64,000 nucleotides of DNA, taken from assembly GCA_033854175.1 (NCBI GenBank), contig JAWOKN010000021.1:1-64000 (forward strand), in the 5' to 3' direction. The DNA comes from DATKPE01 sp033854175 (GTDB lineage Bacteria > Bacteroidota > Ignavibacteria > UBA10030 > SZUA-254). Position 1 is the first letter of the stretch, and every line of letters begins with the position of its first letter. The notes under the pieces were generated by a model. That model saw nothing but the letters and a program-made list of their open reading frames with translations, did not search any database and was not told the origin of the DNA. Shown here one piece after another: positions 26,999 to 34,191 of this stretch. Made by a program: the position numbers and the translations under genes.

Positions 26999-28004
26999 GA
27001 TCGATGACCCACGGTTCCAGCATTTTTTCGTCAAGCCCTTCCAGGAACCTCGACGGTTTCGTCAGAATCATTCCTGTCTCGCGGTCGTAGATGTTGATCG
27101 GATAGGTGATGAACAGGTTTTCCTTCGCTCGGGTGCAGGCGACATACATCAGCCGCCGTTCTTCTTCCATCTCGTCGATATTGTTTGCCGCATGGATGGT
27201 CGGAAAACGGCCGTCAAGTGCGAAGATGATGAAGACGCTGTGCCATTCAAGCCCTTTCGCGCTGTGTATGGTGGAGAGGACGAGATATTCATCCTCCTGG
27301 CCGGGGGACGTGATGTCGGTGACGCTCTCATTGGGGGGTTCGAGGGCGAGATCGGCCAATAAGGTGCCGATATTCTTGTATCGCGAGGCGATCTGCTCGA
27401 ACGCATCCAGGTCCTTCCGCCTTTTCGTATAATCGTCGTACCGCTTTTTAAACAGCGGGTGATAGTAGGTTATCAGGCGGGATACCTTCTCGGATGGCTC
27501 GTATCGTTCAGGTGCGATCGATTTGAGATTGTCGAACAAATCCCGGATCTGGGGCGGGTATCCCTCATAGGTTTCCCAGAATTTCCCTCCTTCGTGTGCC
27601 ACCCTGCGGGCGAGGATGTCATCGATGACCTTTTCCGCCGTCCGCGGACCCACACCATCCAGCAAGAGGAGAATGCGGTTCCACGCCACAACATCGCGCG
27701 GATTCTCGAGGACCCGGAGGTAGGCGATCATGTCCTTGACATGTGCGGTCTCGATGAATTTAAAGCCGCCGTATTTCACAAACGGGATGTCGGCTTTTGT
27801 CAGCTCGATTTCCAGATCAAAGGAGAGAAACGAGGATCGGAAGAGGACGGCAATGTCCTCGAGCTTCACGCCCTGCTCACGCAGTTCCAGGATTTTCTGG
27901 ACAACGAATTTCGACTGGGCGTTCTCATCATTCGCGATAATAAGCTGCGGGAGAGAGCCCTCCTGCTTGTTGGTGTAGAGTTTTTTGGAATACTTGTGTT
28001 TCAT
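26991..28004 (-). CDS. UvrD/PcrA-type helicase, C-terminal half
   Basis: 337 residues from ATG 28004. This is the second half of an SF1A helicase: it opens MKHKYSKKLYTNKQEG, corresponding to the RKPKNLWT region just after motif IV of PcrA, continues with IAVLFRSSFLSFDLE, then the 2B region with GVGPRTAEKV, motif V STIHSAKGLEW (243-254) and motif VI EERRLMYVACTRAKE (281-294). No Walker A is present, so it cannot bind ATP alone. ATG 28004 forms an ATGA overlap with the stop of the lipoprotein gene inserted in the seam. Upstream in-frame codons to 28112 belong to that gene's region and do not resemble helicase. Confidence 0.9.
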   Translation of the reverse strand: MKHKYSKKLYTNKQEGSLPQLIIANDENAQSKFVVQKILELREQGVKLEDIAVLFRSSFLSFDLEIELTKADIPFVKYGGFKFIETAHVKDMIAYLRVLENPRDVVAWNRILLLLDGVGPRTAEKVIDDILARRVAHEGGKFWETYEGYPPQIRDLFDNLKSIAPERYEPSEKVSRLITYYHPLFKKRYDDYTKRRKDLDAFEQIASRYKNIGTLLADLALEPPNESVTDITSPGQEDEYLVLSTIHSAKGLEWHSVFIIFALDGRFPTIHAANNIDEMEEERRLMYVACTRAKENLFITYPINIYDRETGMILTKPSRFLEGLDEKMLEPWVIDHE

Positions 28005-28005
28005 C
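27999..28005. repeat. Right copy of 7-bp direct repeat at the helicase seam
   Basis: TTTCATC on the plus strand (GATGAAA in coding direction). It contains the start codon of the helicase C-half. The other copy is 28814-28820. Part of the match reflects the shared ATG-AAA start, so it may be fortuitous. Confidence 0.5.
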
Positions 28006-28819
28006 CGGGCTTTGTCCGGAAAAGACCAAACTGAACGAGGGTGATTCTGCCGAAGCGGGTTGTGTCGGTCTTCGTCTGGAGTATCTTCAGCGAGCCGTCG
28101 TTGGTATACCACACCTTTGTATGGCCGGCGTTGGCGGTCTGGACTTCGGCGTAGGCTGCGGGGGGTTGCATGATTGCCGCCTGCGGAAGATTTCCGCTGA
28201 TGATGATCGGGTGATCGAGGTAGGATGTGCCCAGGGCGGTAAAGGTCGACATGACATCCGTCTCCTCCCCGGTTCCGGCATCTTCAGGCAGGCGGGTGCT
28301 GACGAACACCACGTCGCGGAGCCCGCAGTCGACGACGGCTTGCAGTGCGGCTTCGAATCCGGTCCCCTGCATCTCGATGTAATGGCTGTTGCCTGTCGTT
28401 TTTATCGGAAATCCCGAAAAAACGGCGTTGCCGCCCTGCCGGCCGTTGAGTGTGATCGTTTCGCCGAAGGCGTTCCGCATGCCCGCCTCCGCGGACAGTG
28501 CATCGACGAAGTCAATCCGTGTCTGTAGACCCGGATAGCGGATGATGCCCTGGACGGCGAGGATGTCGATTTTCTCCCTGCGGAGATACTGTGCCAGTTG
28601 ATCGATATCAGTCTGTTCGATCCTCCCCTGATGGCCGGCGATGTCAAGAGTCGCAAACTCAAATGTGATCTCCGGGCCGGCCGGTTTTTTCCCCCCGGCC
28701 GGGGACGGAGGCGGCTGGGGCTTCTGTGTTTCAGGCGGTGAGGGGCATCCCGCAAACCAGAGGAGACAACCAACGGAGAGGAGCCCGATCACGGAACGAT
28801 GCCTTGGGAAGTTTTTCAT
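28001..28819 (-). CDS. Lipoprotein with degenerate endonuclease/exonuclease/phosphatase fold
   Basis: 272 residues. The N-terminus is a lipoprotein signal ending FAGC (Cys 25), then a Pro-rich linker to about 50. The rest follows the order of the EEP (DNase I-like) fold: a strand, a helix (IDQLAQYLRREKIDILAVQGI), GNAVFSGFPI, VVFVSTRL and HPIIISGNLP. The catalytic Glu of LxxQE is Gly (VQGI), the THL His is Arg, and the GDFN Asp is Asn, so hydrolase activity is unlikely. The gene lies exactly between the two helicase halves: its ATG shares the A of the N-half stop (TGATG) and its stop overlaps the C-half start (ATGA). Confidence 0.8.
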   Translation of the reverse strand: MKNFPRHRSVIGLLSVGCLLWFAGCPSPPETQKPQPPPSPAGGKKPAGPEITFEFATLDIAGHQGRIEQTDIDQLAQYLRREKIDILAVQGIIRYPGLQTRIDFVDALSAEAGMRNAFGETITLNGRQGGNAVFSGFPIKTTGNSHYIEMQGTGFEAALQAVVDCGLRDVVFVSTRLPEDAGTGEETDVMSTFTALGTSYLDHPIIISGNLPQAAIMQPPAAYAEVQTANAGHTKVWYTNDGSLKILQTKTDTTRFGRITLVQFGLFRTKPG

Positions 28820-28820
28820 C
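28814..28820. repeat. Left copy of 7-bp direct repeat at the helicase seam
   Basis: TTTCATC on the plus strand (GATGAAA in coding direction), covering the stop of the helicase N-half and the lipoprotein start. Collapsing it onto 27999-28005 would leave GACTGATGAAACAC, a TGATG stop-start overlap joining the helicase halves. Confidence 0.5.
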
Positions 28821-29802
28821 AGTCGAGTGCCCGGTTTAAAATCTCATTCGCGACATTCAGTATCGCCTGTGTGCTTCTGTAATTTTCCTCCAGTTTTATC
28901 ACCGTGCACGTGGGAAATGCCTCGGGGAAATCAAGGATATTTCTGATTGTGGCTCCGCGGAACGAATAAATTGCCTGTGAATCGTCACCCACGACCATGA
29001 CGTTTTGGTGGCGGAAGGTCAGAAGGCTGACAATCTCCGCCTGGAGCGTGTTCGTGTCCTGGTACTCGTCCACCATGATGTATTTATACCTGCTCGAAAT
29101 GTCGGCACGGATGGCTTCATGATCCTTCAGTAATTTCCCGAGGTAGAGAAGGAGGTCGTCATAATCCATGAGATTGTGGGACTTTTTGTACGTGTTGTAC
29201 TCATCGTGCACTTTTTTGATCTCGTCCTCGAGTTCGGCGTAGTGCGGGTAATCCGTGCCGAGAAGGTCCGTGAGTGGCGCCGTGGTATTCACCGACCGGC
29301 TGTAGAGGTCGTAGAGTGTTTCCTTCCGCGGAAAGCGGCGGTCCCTGGTATCAAGCTTCAACCGTGTGCGTATGAGGTTGATAACATCCTCGGCATCGCC
29401 CTGATCGAGTATGGTAAAGGATCGGTCGAAACCGAGAAGTGGGGCATGTTTCCTGAGGATGAAGTTCGCAAATGAATGAAATGTCCCGCCGGACACTTTT
29501 TCACAACGGTAATCGAGGAGCATAGCGGCCCGCCGCAGCATTTCCTGTGCGGCCTTCCTTGTGAATGTCAAAAGGAGAATGTGCTCAGGCTTGACGCCTA
29601 GTTCGACCAGATAGGCCACCCGGTAGACGATGGTCCGGGTCTTTCCCGTTCCTGCACCCGCGATGATGAGGTAGGTGCCGTTGAGCGATGTCACCGCTGC
29701 ATACTGCGCCGCGTTCAGGTCGTTCTTGTAATCGATCTTGAGGTGCTGCGGGTGAACGACATGCAGCTCATCGGGGTGCTTTTTTAAAATGTACTTTTTC
29801 AA
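28819..29802 (-). CDS. UvrD/PcrA-type helicase, N-terminal half
   Basis: 327 residues from TTG 29802 (no ATG fits). It contains domains 1A and 1B: Q-motif LNAAQ (29-33), Walker A AGAGTGKT (48-55), Ia LLTFTRKAAQEM, Ib GTFHSF, motif II VDEYQDT (244-250), motif III GDDSQAIYSFRGA (272-284), and motif IV LEENYRS (304-310). It ends 17 residues after motif IV at LNRALD, exactly where the partner resumes. It can bind ATP but lacks motifs V and VI. Full-length relatives unwind DNA in repair and replication. The stop TGA shares its A with the lipoprotein ATG. Confidence 0.9.
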   Translation of the reverse strand: MKKYILKKHPDELHVVHPQHLKIDYKNDLNAAQYAAVTSLNGTYLIIAGAGTGKTRTIVYRVAYLVELGVKPEHILLLTFTRKAAQEMLRRAAMLLDYRCEKVSGGTFHSFANFILRKHAPLLGFDRSFTILDQGDAEDVINLIRTRLKLDTRDRRFPRKETLYDLYSRSVNTTAPLTDLLGTDYPHYAELEDEIKKVHDEYNTYKKSHNLMDYDDLLLYLGKLLKDHEAIRADISSRYKYIMVDEYQDTNTLQAEIVSLLTFRHQNVMVVGDDSQAIYSFRGATIRNILDFPEAFPTCTVIKLEENYRSTQAILNVANEILNRALD

Positions 29803-29873
29803 CTGATATCCAGGCCACTCTGTAGAATAAAGATCCGCACGGTGACGCCGGTCGGGTCACCTCGACAGTCCTT

Positions 29874-29885
29874 CGTCGTACGACG
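29874..29885. promoter_or_regulatory. 12-bp palindrome in the helicase operon leader
   Basis: CGTCGTACGACG is a perfect palindrome 8-20 bases after the predicted start of the helicase transcript. It shares the GTCGTACGAC core with the palindrome at 15774-15789, so one regulator may bind both. Confidence 0.4.
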
Positions 29886-29898
29886 GTCACATTTGGTA

Positions 29899-29929
29899 CC
29901 AATATATCAATTGTAGAAAATATTGCAAA
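29899..29929 (-). promoter_or_regulatory. Bacteroidota-type promoter of the split helicase operon
   Basis: On the minus strand, TTTG (29929-29926), 19 bases, TATATTGG (29906-29899). Both boxes and the spacing fit the Bacteroidota consensus, with one mismatch in TAnnTTTG. The leader to TTG 29802 would be about 90 bases. Confidence 0.55.
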
Positions 29930-29955
29930 GAAAGGGAAATACCGTCACAGGCCCC

Positions 29956-30876
29956 CTATGTCCCCATGGCGGGGGCAAGATCACCGCTTTCCTTTCCCGG
30001 GTCTGGTGCAACCGGGACATCGACCTCCCAGGAGTGTTGATGGAGCGCCGTTTGCCCGGCATATAAGGAGATCCGAAGAAGCATTTTCAGGAGAATGTAG
30101 CATTGCTGGACCACCAGGAGCACAAGGGCGATCATTGTACTCGGCACATGCATGGCGATCCCCAGGGGGTAATAGATGAGAAGGGCGATCAGGCCGATGA
30201 GATAGATAACGAGGGAGAGCATGAAGGTCGAACCCAGATGACCGGCCACGAATTTCAGCCCGTGCCAGAGAGCTTTGCGCATTTTTGTTTCGCCTGTCCG
30301 GACGGTATAGATCCGCGCATAATCGAGAACAAGATAATAGAGGATGATGCCCAGGTATCCGAGAACCGTCTGCACGGCATTCCCCCAGAAGACAATATTC
30401 TGGTAGGGGTCCTTTCCGAAAATCACCCGTACAATCCCTTTCTCGACGAGCTGCATGGCATAGAAGACGGCAAAAACAGGCAGGCTCCATACGAAGAGCC
30501 TCATAAACCGGCCGAAGTAGTGACCTGCGTTTTTCCAGAACAGTCCTCCGGTGAAGGGTTCACCGGAGGTCAGAACCCCATACGCTCCGCCCGAGAGGAA
30601 CAGCCCGGTCAGCCAGTACATTCCCCCAGCAACAACGAAAAGCATCACCATTGCAGATGCGGCGCCGTGGGTGTTGCTGAGGAATTCGACGAGATATTCC
30701 AGATCAAACCGCTCAGCCAGTGATTTTCCCACGAGGGAGTGGCCCGCGAAGCTCGAAAGGAGGGATCTGAATGGAATCATGACGATGACGGCAAAAAAGA
30801 GGTTGACGGCATAGAACACCAGGAGCATTTTTTTATTGTTCCAGGCTGCTTTCAATCCTACAAGAAGATAATGCAT
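29956..30876 (-). CDS. Six-helix integral membrane protein, unknown
   Basis: 306 residues, not recognised. Six hydrophobic segments are visible, at roughly 19-38, 72-102, 123-145, 162-187, 214-240 and 245-275. The loops include LSSFAGHSLVGKSLAERFDLE after the first helix and GETKMRKALWHGLKF before the fifth. The C-terminal 30 residues are polar. It lies 21 bases downstream of the M1 peptidase gene on the same strand, so the two are probably cotranscribed. No catalytic or transport signature was found. Confidence 0.7.
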   Translation of the reverse strand: MHYLLVGLKAAWNNKKMLLVFYAVNLFFAVIVMIPFRSLLSSFAGHSLVGKSLAERFDLEYLVEFLSNTHGAASAMVMLFVVAGGMYWLTGLFLSGGAYGVLTSGEPFTGGLFWKNAGHYFGRFMRLFVWSLPVFAVFYAMQLVEKGIVRVIFGKDPYQNIVFWGNAVQTVLGYLGIILYYLVLDYARIYTVRTGETKMRKALWHGLKFVAGHLGSTFMLSLVIYLIGLIALLIYYPLGIAMHVPSTMIALVLLVVQQCYILLKMLLRISLYAGQTALHQHSWEVDVPVAPDPGKESGDLAPAMGT

Positions 30877-30897
30877 AAGAACTCCGGCGGTTAATGG

Positions 30898-32913
30898 TCA
30901 CATGTCATGGACAGAAATTACGAACGACAGCATATTGAGAAGGTCGGGTTGATCGAACAGTGTCTGGACCCAGAACAGAAAATGGGCCGCGGCCGAATTA
31001 ATCCCCATGGAGGCAGTCTCCACGGTCTTGCTGTTATTGGTCAGATTGATATCCAACGGGATCTTATGATCGGGATCGACGGTTGCAGAGACAAGCCTTC
31101 CCGATTTTATGTAGCGGTATTTCTTCCACAAATCCTGTCCGTCCCACTTCTCGCGGATTTTTTCCCCGTTGTCAAAGACCGCTTCTATTTCCACGGGGAA
31201 TCTGAACTCTCCGAGCCTCCGGACGTCGACCTCGCTGAAATACGTTTTTCCAGAATCTTTGTCTGTGCTCTCCGTCTCCTGAACGGATGTGGAGCTGTCC
31301 TTTTCGGGCAGTGTGTAATCAAATCCCGTCGGTTTGGACACCTCATAGGTTTGAACTCTGTCAACGCTGTAATCGAGGACGGCGTTTGAGTAGAGTGCCT
31401 GATTAAAAAACCAGTCGAGATTCTGTCCTGCGGCCTCGCTCGCGACGTCGGTAAAATCCCTCGATTTCGGATGCCGGAATTTCCACCGGTCGAAATAGGT
31501 CCGCATGATCCTCAGCATCGTTTCCTTCCCCAGGTAATTTTGGAGCGTGGTGAGAAAAAGTCCCGGTTTTGTATAGGAGTTGGTCCCGTAGCTGCCCCCT
31601 GAGTAGTACTCCCAGGCTTTCCTGACCGTCGGATCATAGGTGGCGCTTCCGATATAACCTATCCGGTTAAACGCATTCCCATCGAGGCACACGCCCATCC
31701 AGTGAATAAGATCGCAATCCGGACCGTAGGCATCAAGGCTGACCTGCGTTTCCGCATAGGTGGTTATTCCCTCGTCCATCCAGCTTTCCTCGAATTCGTT
31801 CGATGCAAGGAGGTGGTAAAAATAGTTGTGCCCGAACTCATGGATGATGACGAACTCGAGCAAGCGGATTGAAGAGGGGAGCCCGTAATACGTTCCGGCG
31901 GTAATGAACGTCGGGTATTCCATTCCGCCCGATCCGCCCGCACCCCGCCGCGGATCGACGATCGTAAGATTCGGATAGGGGTATGTTCCGTACCACTTAT
32001 GGAAATAGTCGATGGCAGTCTTTGCGGCCTCCACGTGACGCTGGCCCTGGTCACGATGGTCCGGCTGGACAAGAACCCGGATGTCGACATTCTGTGTGTT
32101 ACCCGTGAACTCGACAAACTCGGGGCTGGTGGTCCAGGCGAAATCGTGCACATCCTCGGCATGGTACCAGTGTGTCTTCGTCCCATCGTTATTCCTGACG
32201 GCGCTGACCTCGAGTCCGGTTGCACCAACGATGTTATTTTCGGGAACCGTGATCCGGACGTTGTACACCCCGAAGTCCGCGAAAAATTCACTGTTGGCAT
32301 GATACTGGTGACAATTCCATGCATCGTCGATATAGACGCCGATCTTGGGGAACCACTGTCCGACCAGGGCATATTCATCCCTGGCCCCGCTCCTGGCAAA
32401 TGGGGGCTGCGGAAGTCGCGCGGAGAAATCGATCATCAGGGTGATTGAATCCCCGGGCCCCAGAGCGTGCGGAAGTGAAAGGTCAATGACCGTCTTATCG
32501 TCCCCGTTGTCATCATCGGGGTGGATAAAGTGATATGCATGCGTCAGGTCTTCCCCTGTCGAAAGTCTGATGGAGGTAACGTCGGTATATCCCCATTCGT
32601 CTTTTGCGAGGGTAAACCCGCGGCCGATGCCTCCGGACTCGCGCATGAATGTCGATCGACTGTTCCGGAAGGCATTCAGATAGAGATGGAACTCCAGGTT
32701 ATGGATGATGTCGGTGGATGTGTTGTGCCACCGTAGCGTATCATGACCGGTGAGCGTGCGCGTGACAGGGTCATAACGTACCCCGATATTATAATTGGCT
32801 GTGCGGGGGCTGAGGGGTTGTGGGAAAATGACAGGCTGGCCCATGGCCGGTGTCAGGATGACCGATAGTGCCAGAGAGGCACAACATACCACGGAGGCGA
32901 GGTTCATATCCAT
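30898..32913 (-). CDS. Exported M1-family metallopeptidase
   Basis: 671 residues with a Sec signal (LASVVCCASLALSVILTPAMG). The N-terminal ~250 residues form the beta-rich M1 domain. The gluzincin centre is IIHEFGHNYFYHLL (HExxH near 365) with the third ligand in SWMDEGITTYAE. The GGMEYPT segment matches the GxMEN peptide-binding loop with a substitution typical of this subgroup. The C-terminal segment is shorter than in aminopeptidase N. It probably trims peptides in the periplasm or outside the cell. The Met at 32907 could also be the start. Confidence 0.9.
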   Translation of the reverse strand: MDMNLASVVCCASLALSVILTPAMGQPVIFPQPLSPRTANYNIGVRYDPVTRTLTGHDTLRWHNTSTDIIHNLEFHLYLNAFRNSRSTFMRESGGIGRGFTLAKDEWGYTDVTSIRLSTGEDLTHAYHFIHPDDDNGDDKTVIDLSLPHALGPGDSITLMIDFSARLPQPPFARSGARDEYALVGQWFPKIGVYIDDAWNCHQYHANSEFFADFGVYNVRITVPENNIVGATGLEVSAVRNNDGTKTHWYHAEDVHDFAWTTSPEFVEFTGNTQNVDIRVLVQPDHRDQGQRHVEAAKTAIDYFHKWYGTYPYPNLTIVDPRRGAGGSGGMEYPTFITAGTYYGLPSSIRLLEFVIIHEFGHNYFYHLLASNEFEESWMDEGITTYAETQVSLDAYGPDCDLIHWMGVCLDGNAFNRIGYIGSATYDPTVRKAWEYYSGGSYGTNSYTKPGLFLTTLQNYLGKETMLRIMRTYFDRWKFRHPKSRDFTDVASEAAGQNLDWFFNQALYSNAVLDYSVDRVQTYEVSKPTGFDYTLPEKDSSTSVQETESTDKDSGKTYFSEVDVRRLGEFRFPVEIEAVFDNGEKIREKWDGQDLWKKYRYIKSGRLVSATVDPDHKIPLDINLTNNSKTVETASMGINSAAAHFLFWVQTLFDQPDLLNMLSFVISVHDM

Positions 32914-32990
32914 ACCTTTCGCAGACGAGGTGGAAAAACATTATTTTCCCGCTGAAGGGATAAACCCTCCTGTGGGATGGGGATCCGGGG

Positions 32991-33482
32991 TTACTTGTTT
33001 ATGACAAGGCAGCCCGCGAGGATGTCGTGCAAAGCCTGTTTTTGCTGTGTGAATCCGGCTATGATGTATCCGATACCGAGTATGAGCCCGGAAATAATTT
33101 TCGCGAAAAATCTTCCCGTCGCGCGGCCAAACGATACCCGGTTTCCGGCCATATCGACGACGACGATCCCGAGGGCCATTTTACCGAAGGTGGCTCCCTT
33201 GCGCGATTCCAGCAGTGCGTAGTAGAGCCATTGGATGACGAAATATACGGCAATTGCCATCATATACGCCCCGAAAATCGCGAACAGGAAACCCATCGGT
33301 GCTTCATCGAGCTCATGCCAGCGGAGTGTGCTGATTCCGAGAATGCCGATAAACGGGATGAAAATAACCATGCTTACGGCGCCCAGGATGATTTTATCGA
33401 TGATCCACGCTACAAAGCGTTTCCAAAAACCAGCGTACGAAAATGTGACTTGTGCCGGAGTGGGTGTGGTGGTTGGTTCCAT
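32991..33482 (-). CDS. RDD-family membrane protein
   Basis: 163 residues. The RDD signature is FWKRFVAWIIDKIILG at about 18-33 (R and D of the name in helix 1). Three membrane helices; the middle of the protein has YFVIQWLYYALLESRKGATFGKMALGI, the most conserved family segment. Some RDD proteins are transporters; most are uncharacterised. It has its own promoter candidate. Confidence 0.88.
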   Translation of the reverse strand: MEPTTTPTPAQVTFSYAGFWKRFVAWIIDKIILGAVSMVIFIPFIGILGISTLRWHELDEAPMGFLFAIFGAYMMAIAVYFVIQWLYYALLESRKGATFGKMALGIVVVDMAGNRVSFGRATGRFFAKIISGLILGIGYIIAGFTQQKQALHDILAGCLVINK

Positions 33483-33555
33483 ATTCCCTCGATGATGTTA
33501 TTCGACTGGACTTTTCCTCTTATACGGATTTTTTCCCCGCAGGTTTTCCGGCAGG

Positions 33556-33584
33556 ATAGTACAAAATTTTGACCCTCTTGTCAA
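33556..33584 (-). promoter_or_regulatory. Promoter upstream of the RDD gene
   Basis: On the minus strand, TTGACA (33584-33579), 17 bases, TACTAT (33561-33556). This fits a sigma-70 consensus. Leader to ATG 33482 about 65 bases. Confidence 0.45.
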
Positions 33585-33591
33585 ATTGTGC

Positions 33592-34158
33592 CTAAAATCC
33601 GGGCAAATTGAAATGTTTTCTGAGAATTTTAACGCATTCCTCTGCCGACGGGACCACCCGGACGACCGAGGCGATTTCCCCCTTCCCCTCGTGGAGCAAC
33701 TCGCCGCGGAGTGTGAGCACGACGGGTGTCCAGAAATTTCCGATGAGAATGACCGGTTTCGTCTTCATGACCCCCTTATTGATGAATTCCCAGACGGCTG
33801 CAAGTTCCAGAAGTGTTCCGGTGCTTCCCTTGAGGATGGCGTATGCATCGCCGAGCTCGACGAGTTTCAGGAGGCGGTCGGTCAATGCTTCCGTAACGAT
33901 CGTCCGGTCGATGAATTTATTGGCGGTCACGCTGAAAAAAGAGCTGACGACGCCTATCGTTGTCCCGCCGGCAGCCTTGGCGCCGCCCGCCGTAGCCTCC
34001 ATGATTCCGCGGTATCCGCCGTTGCAGACGGTGAATCCGGCGTCGGCCAGAAGTTTTCCGGTTTCGAAAGCAAGCTGATACTCCGCATCCCCGGGTTGCG
34101 GGCGGGAACTTCCGAAGATCGAGACGACCAAATGGCGATGATCGGTGGAGGATATCAT
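33592..34158 (-). CDS. LOG/TIGR00725-like nucleotide-binding protein
   Basis: 188 residues. The Rossmann-like fold starts VVSIFGSSRP and continues NGGYRGIMEATAGGAKAAGG, the counterpart of the GGGxxGxM loop of LOG proteins. The second motif, PGGxGTxxE, appears as KGSTGTLLELAAVWE, so the Pro-Gly-Gly is replaced but Thr and Glu remain. LOG enzymes release adenine-type bases from nucleoside monophosphates; relatives with the changed loop are also called molybdenum-cofactor carrier-like. The altered motif makes the LOG activity uncertain. It starts 33 bases after the TonB receptor gene end. Confidence 0.75.
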   Translation of the reverse strand: MISSTDHRHLVVSIFGSSRPQPGDAEYQLAFETGKLLADAGFTVCNGGYRGIMEATAGGAKAAGGTTIGVVSSFFSVTANKFIDRTIVTEALTDRLLKLVELGDAYAILKGSTGTLLELAAVWEFINKGVMKTKPVILIGNFWTPVVLTLRGELLHEGKGEIASVVRVVPSAEECVKILRKHFNLPGF

Positions 34159-34191
34159 CTATCAGCTCCTCATGGCAAGCGAAGAAGGTGC

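Noticed and set aside
28001..28819. Inserted helicase domain, intein or intron instead of a separate gene
   Set aside because: The segment has its own start, lipoprotein signal and stop, is 817 bp (not a multiple of 3), and lacks intein or splice motifs.
26991..29802. Helicase as a decaying pseudogene
   Set aside because: Each half has a clean open frame, complete motifs and overlapping stop-start junctions; only one lesion would be expected to spread into others.
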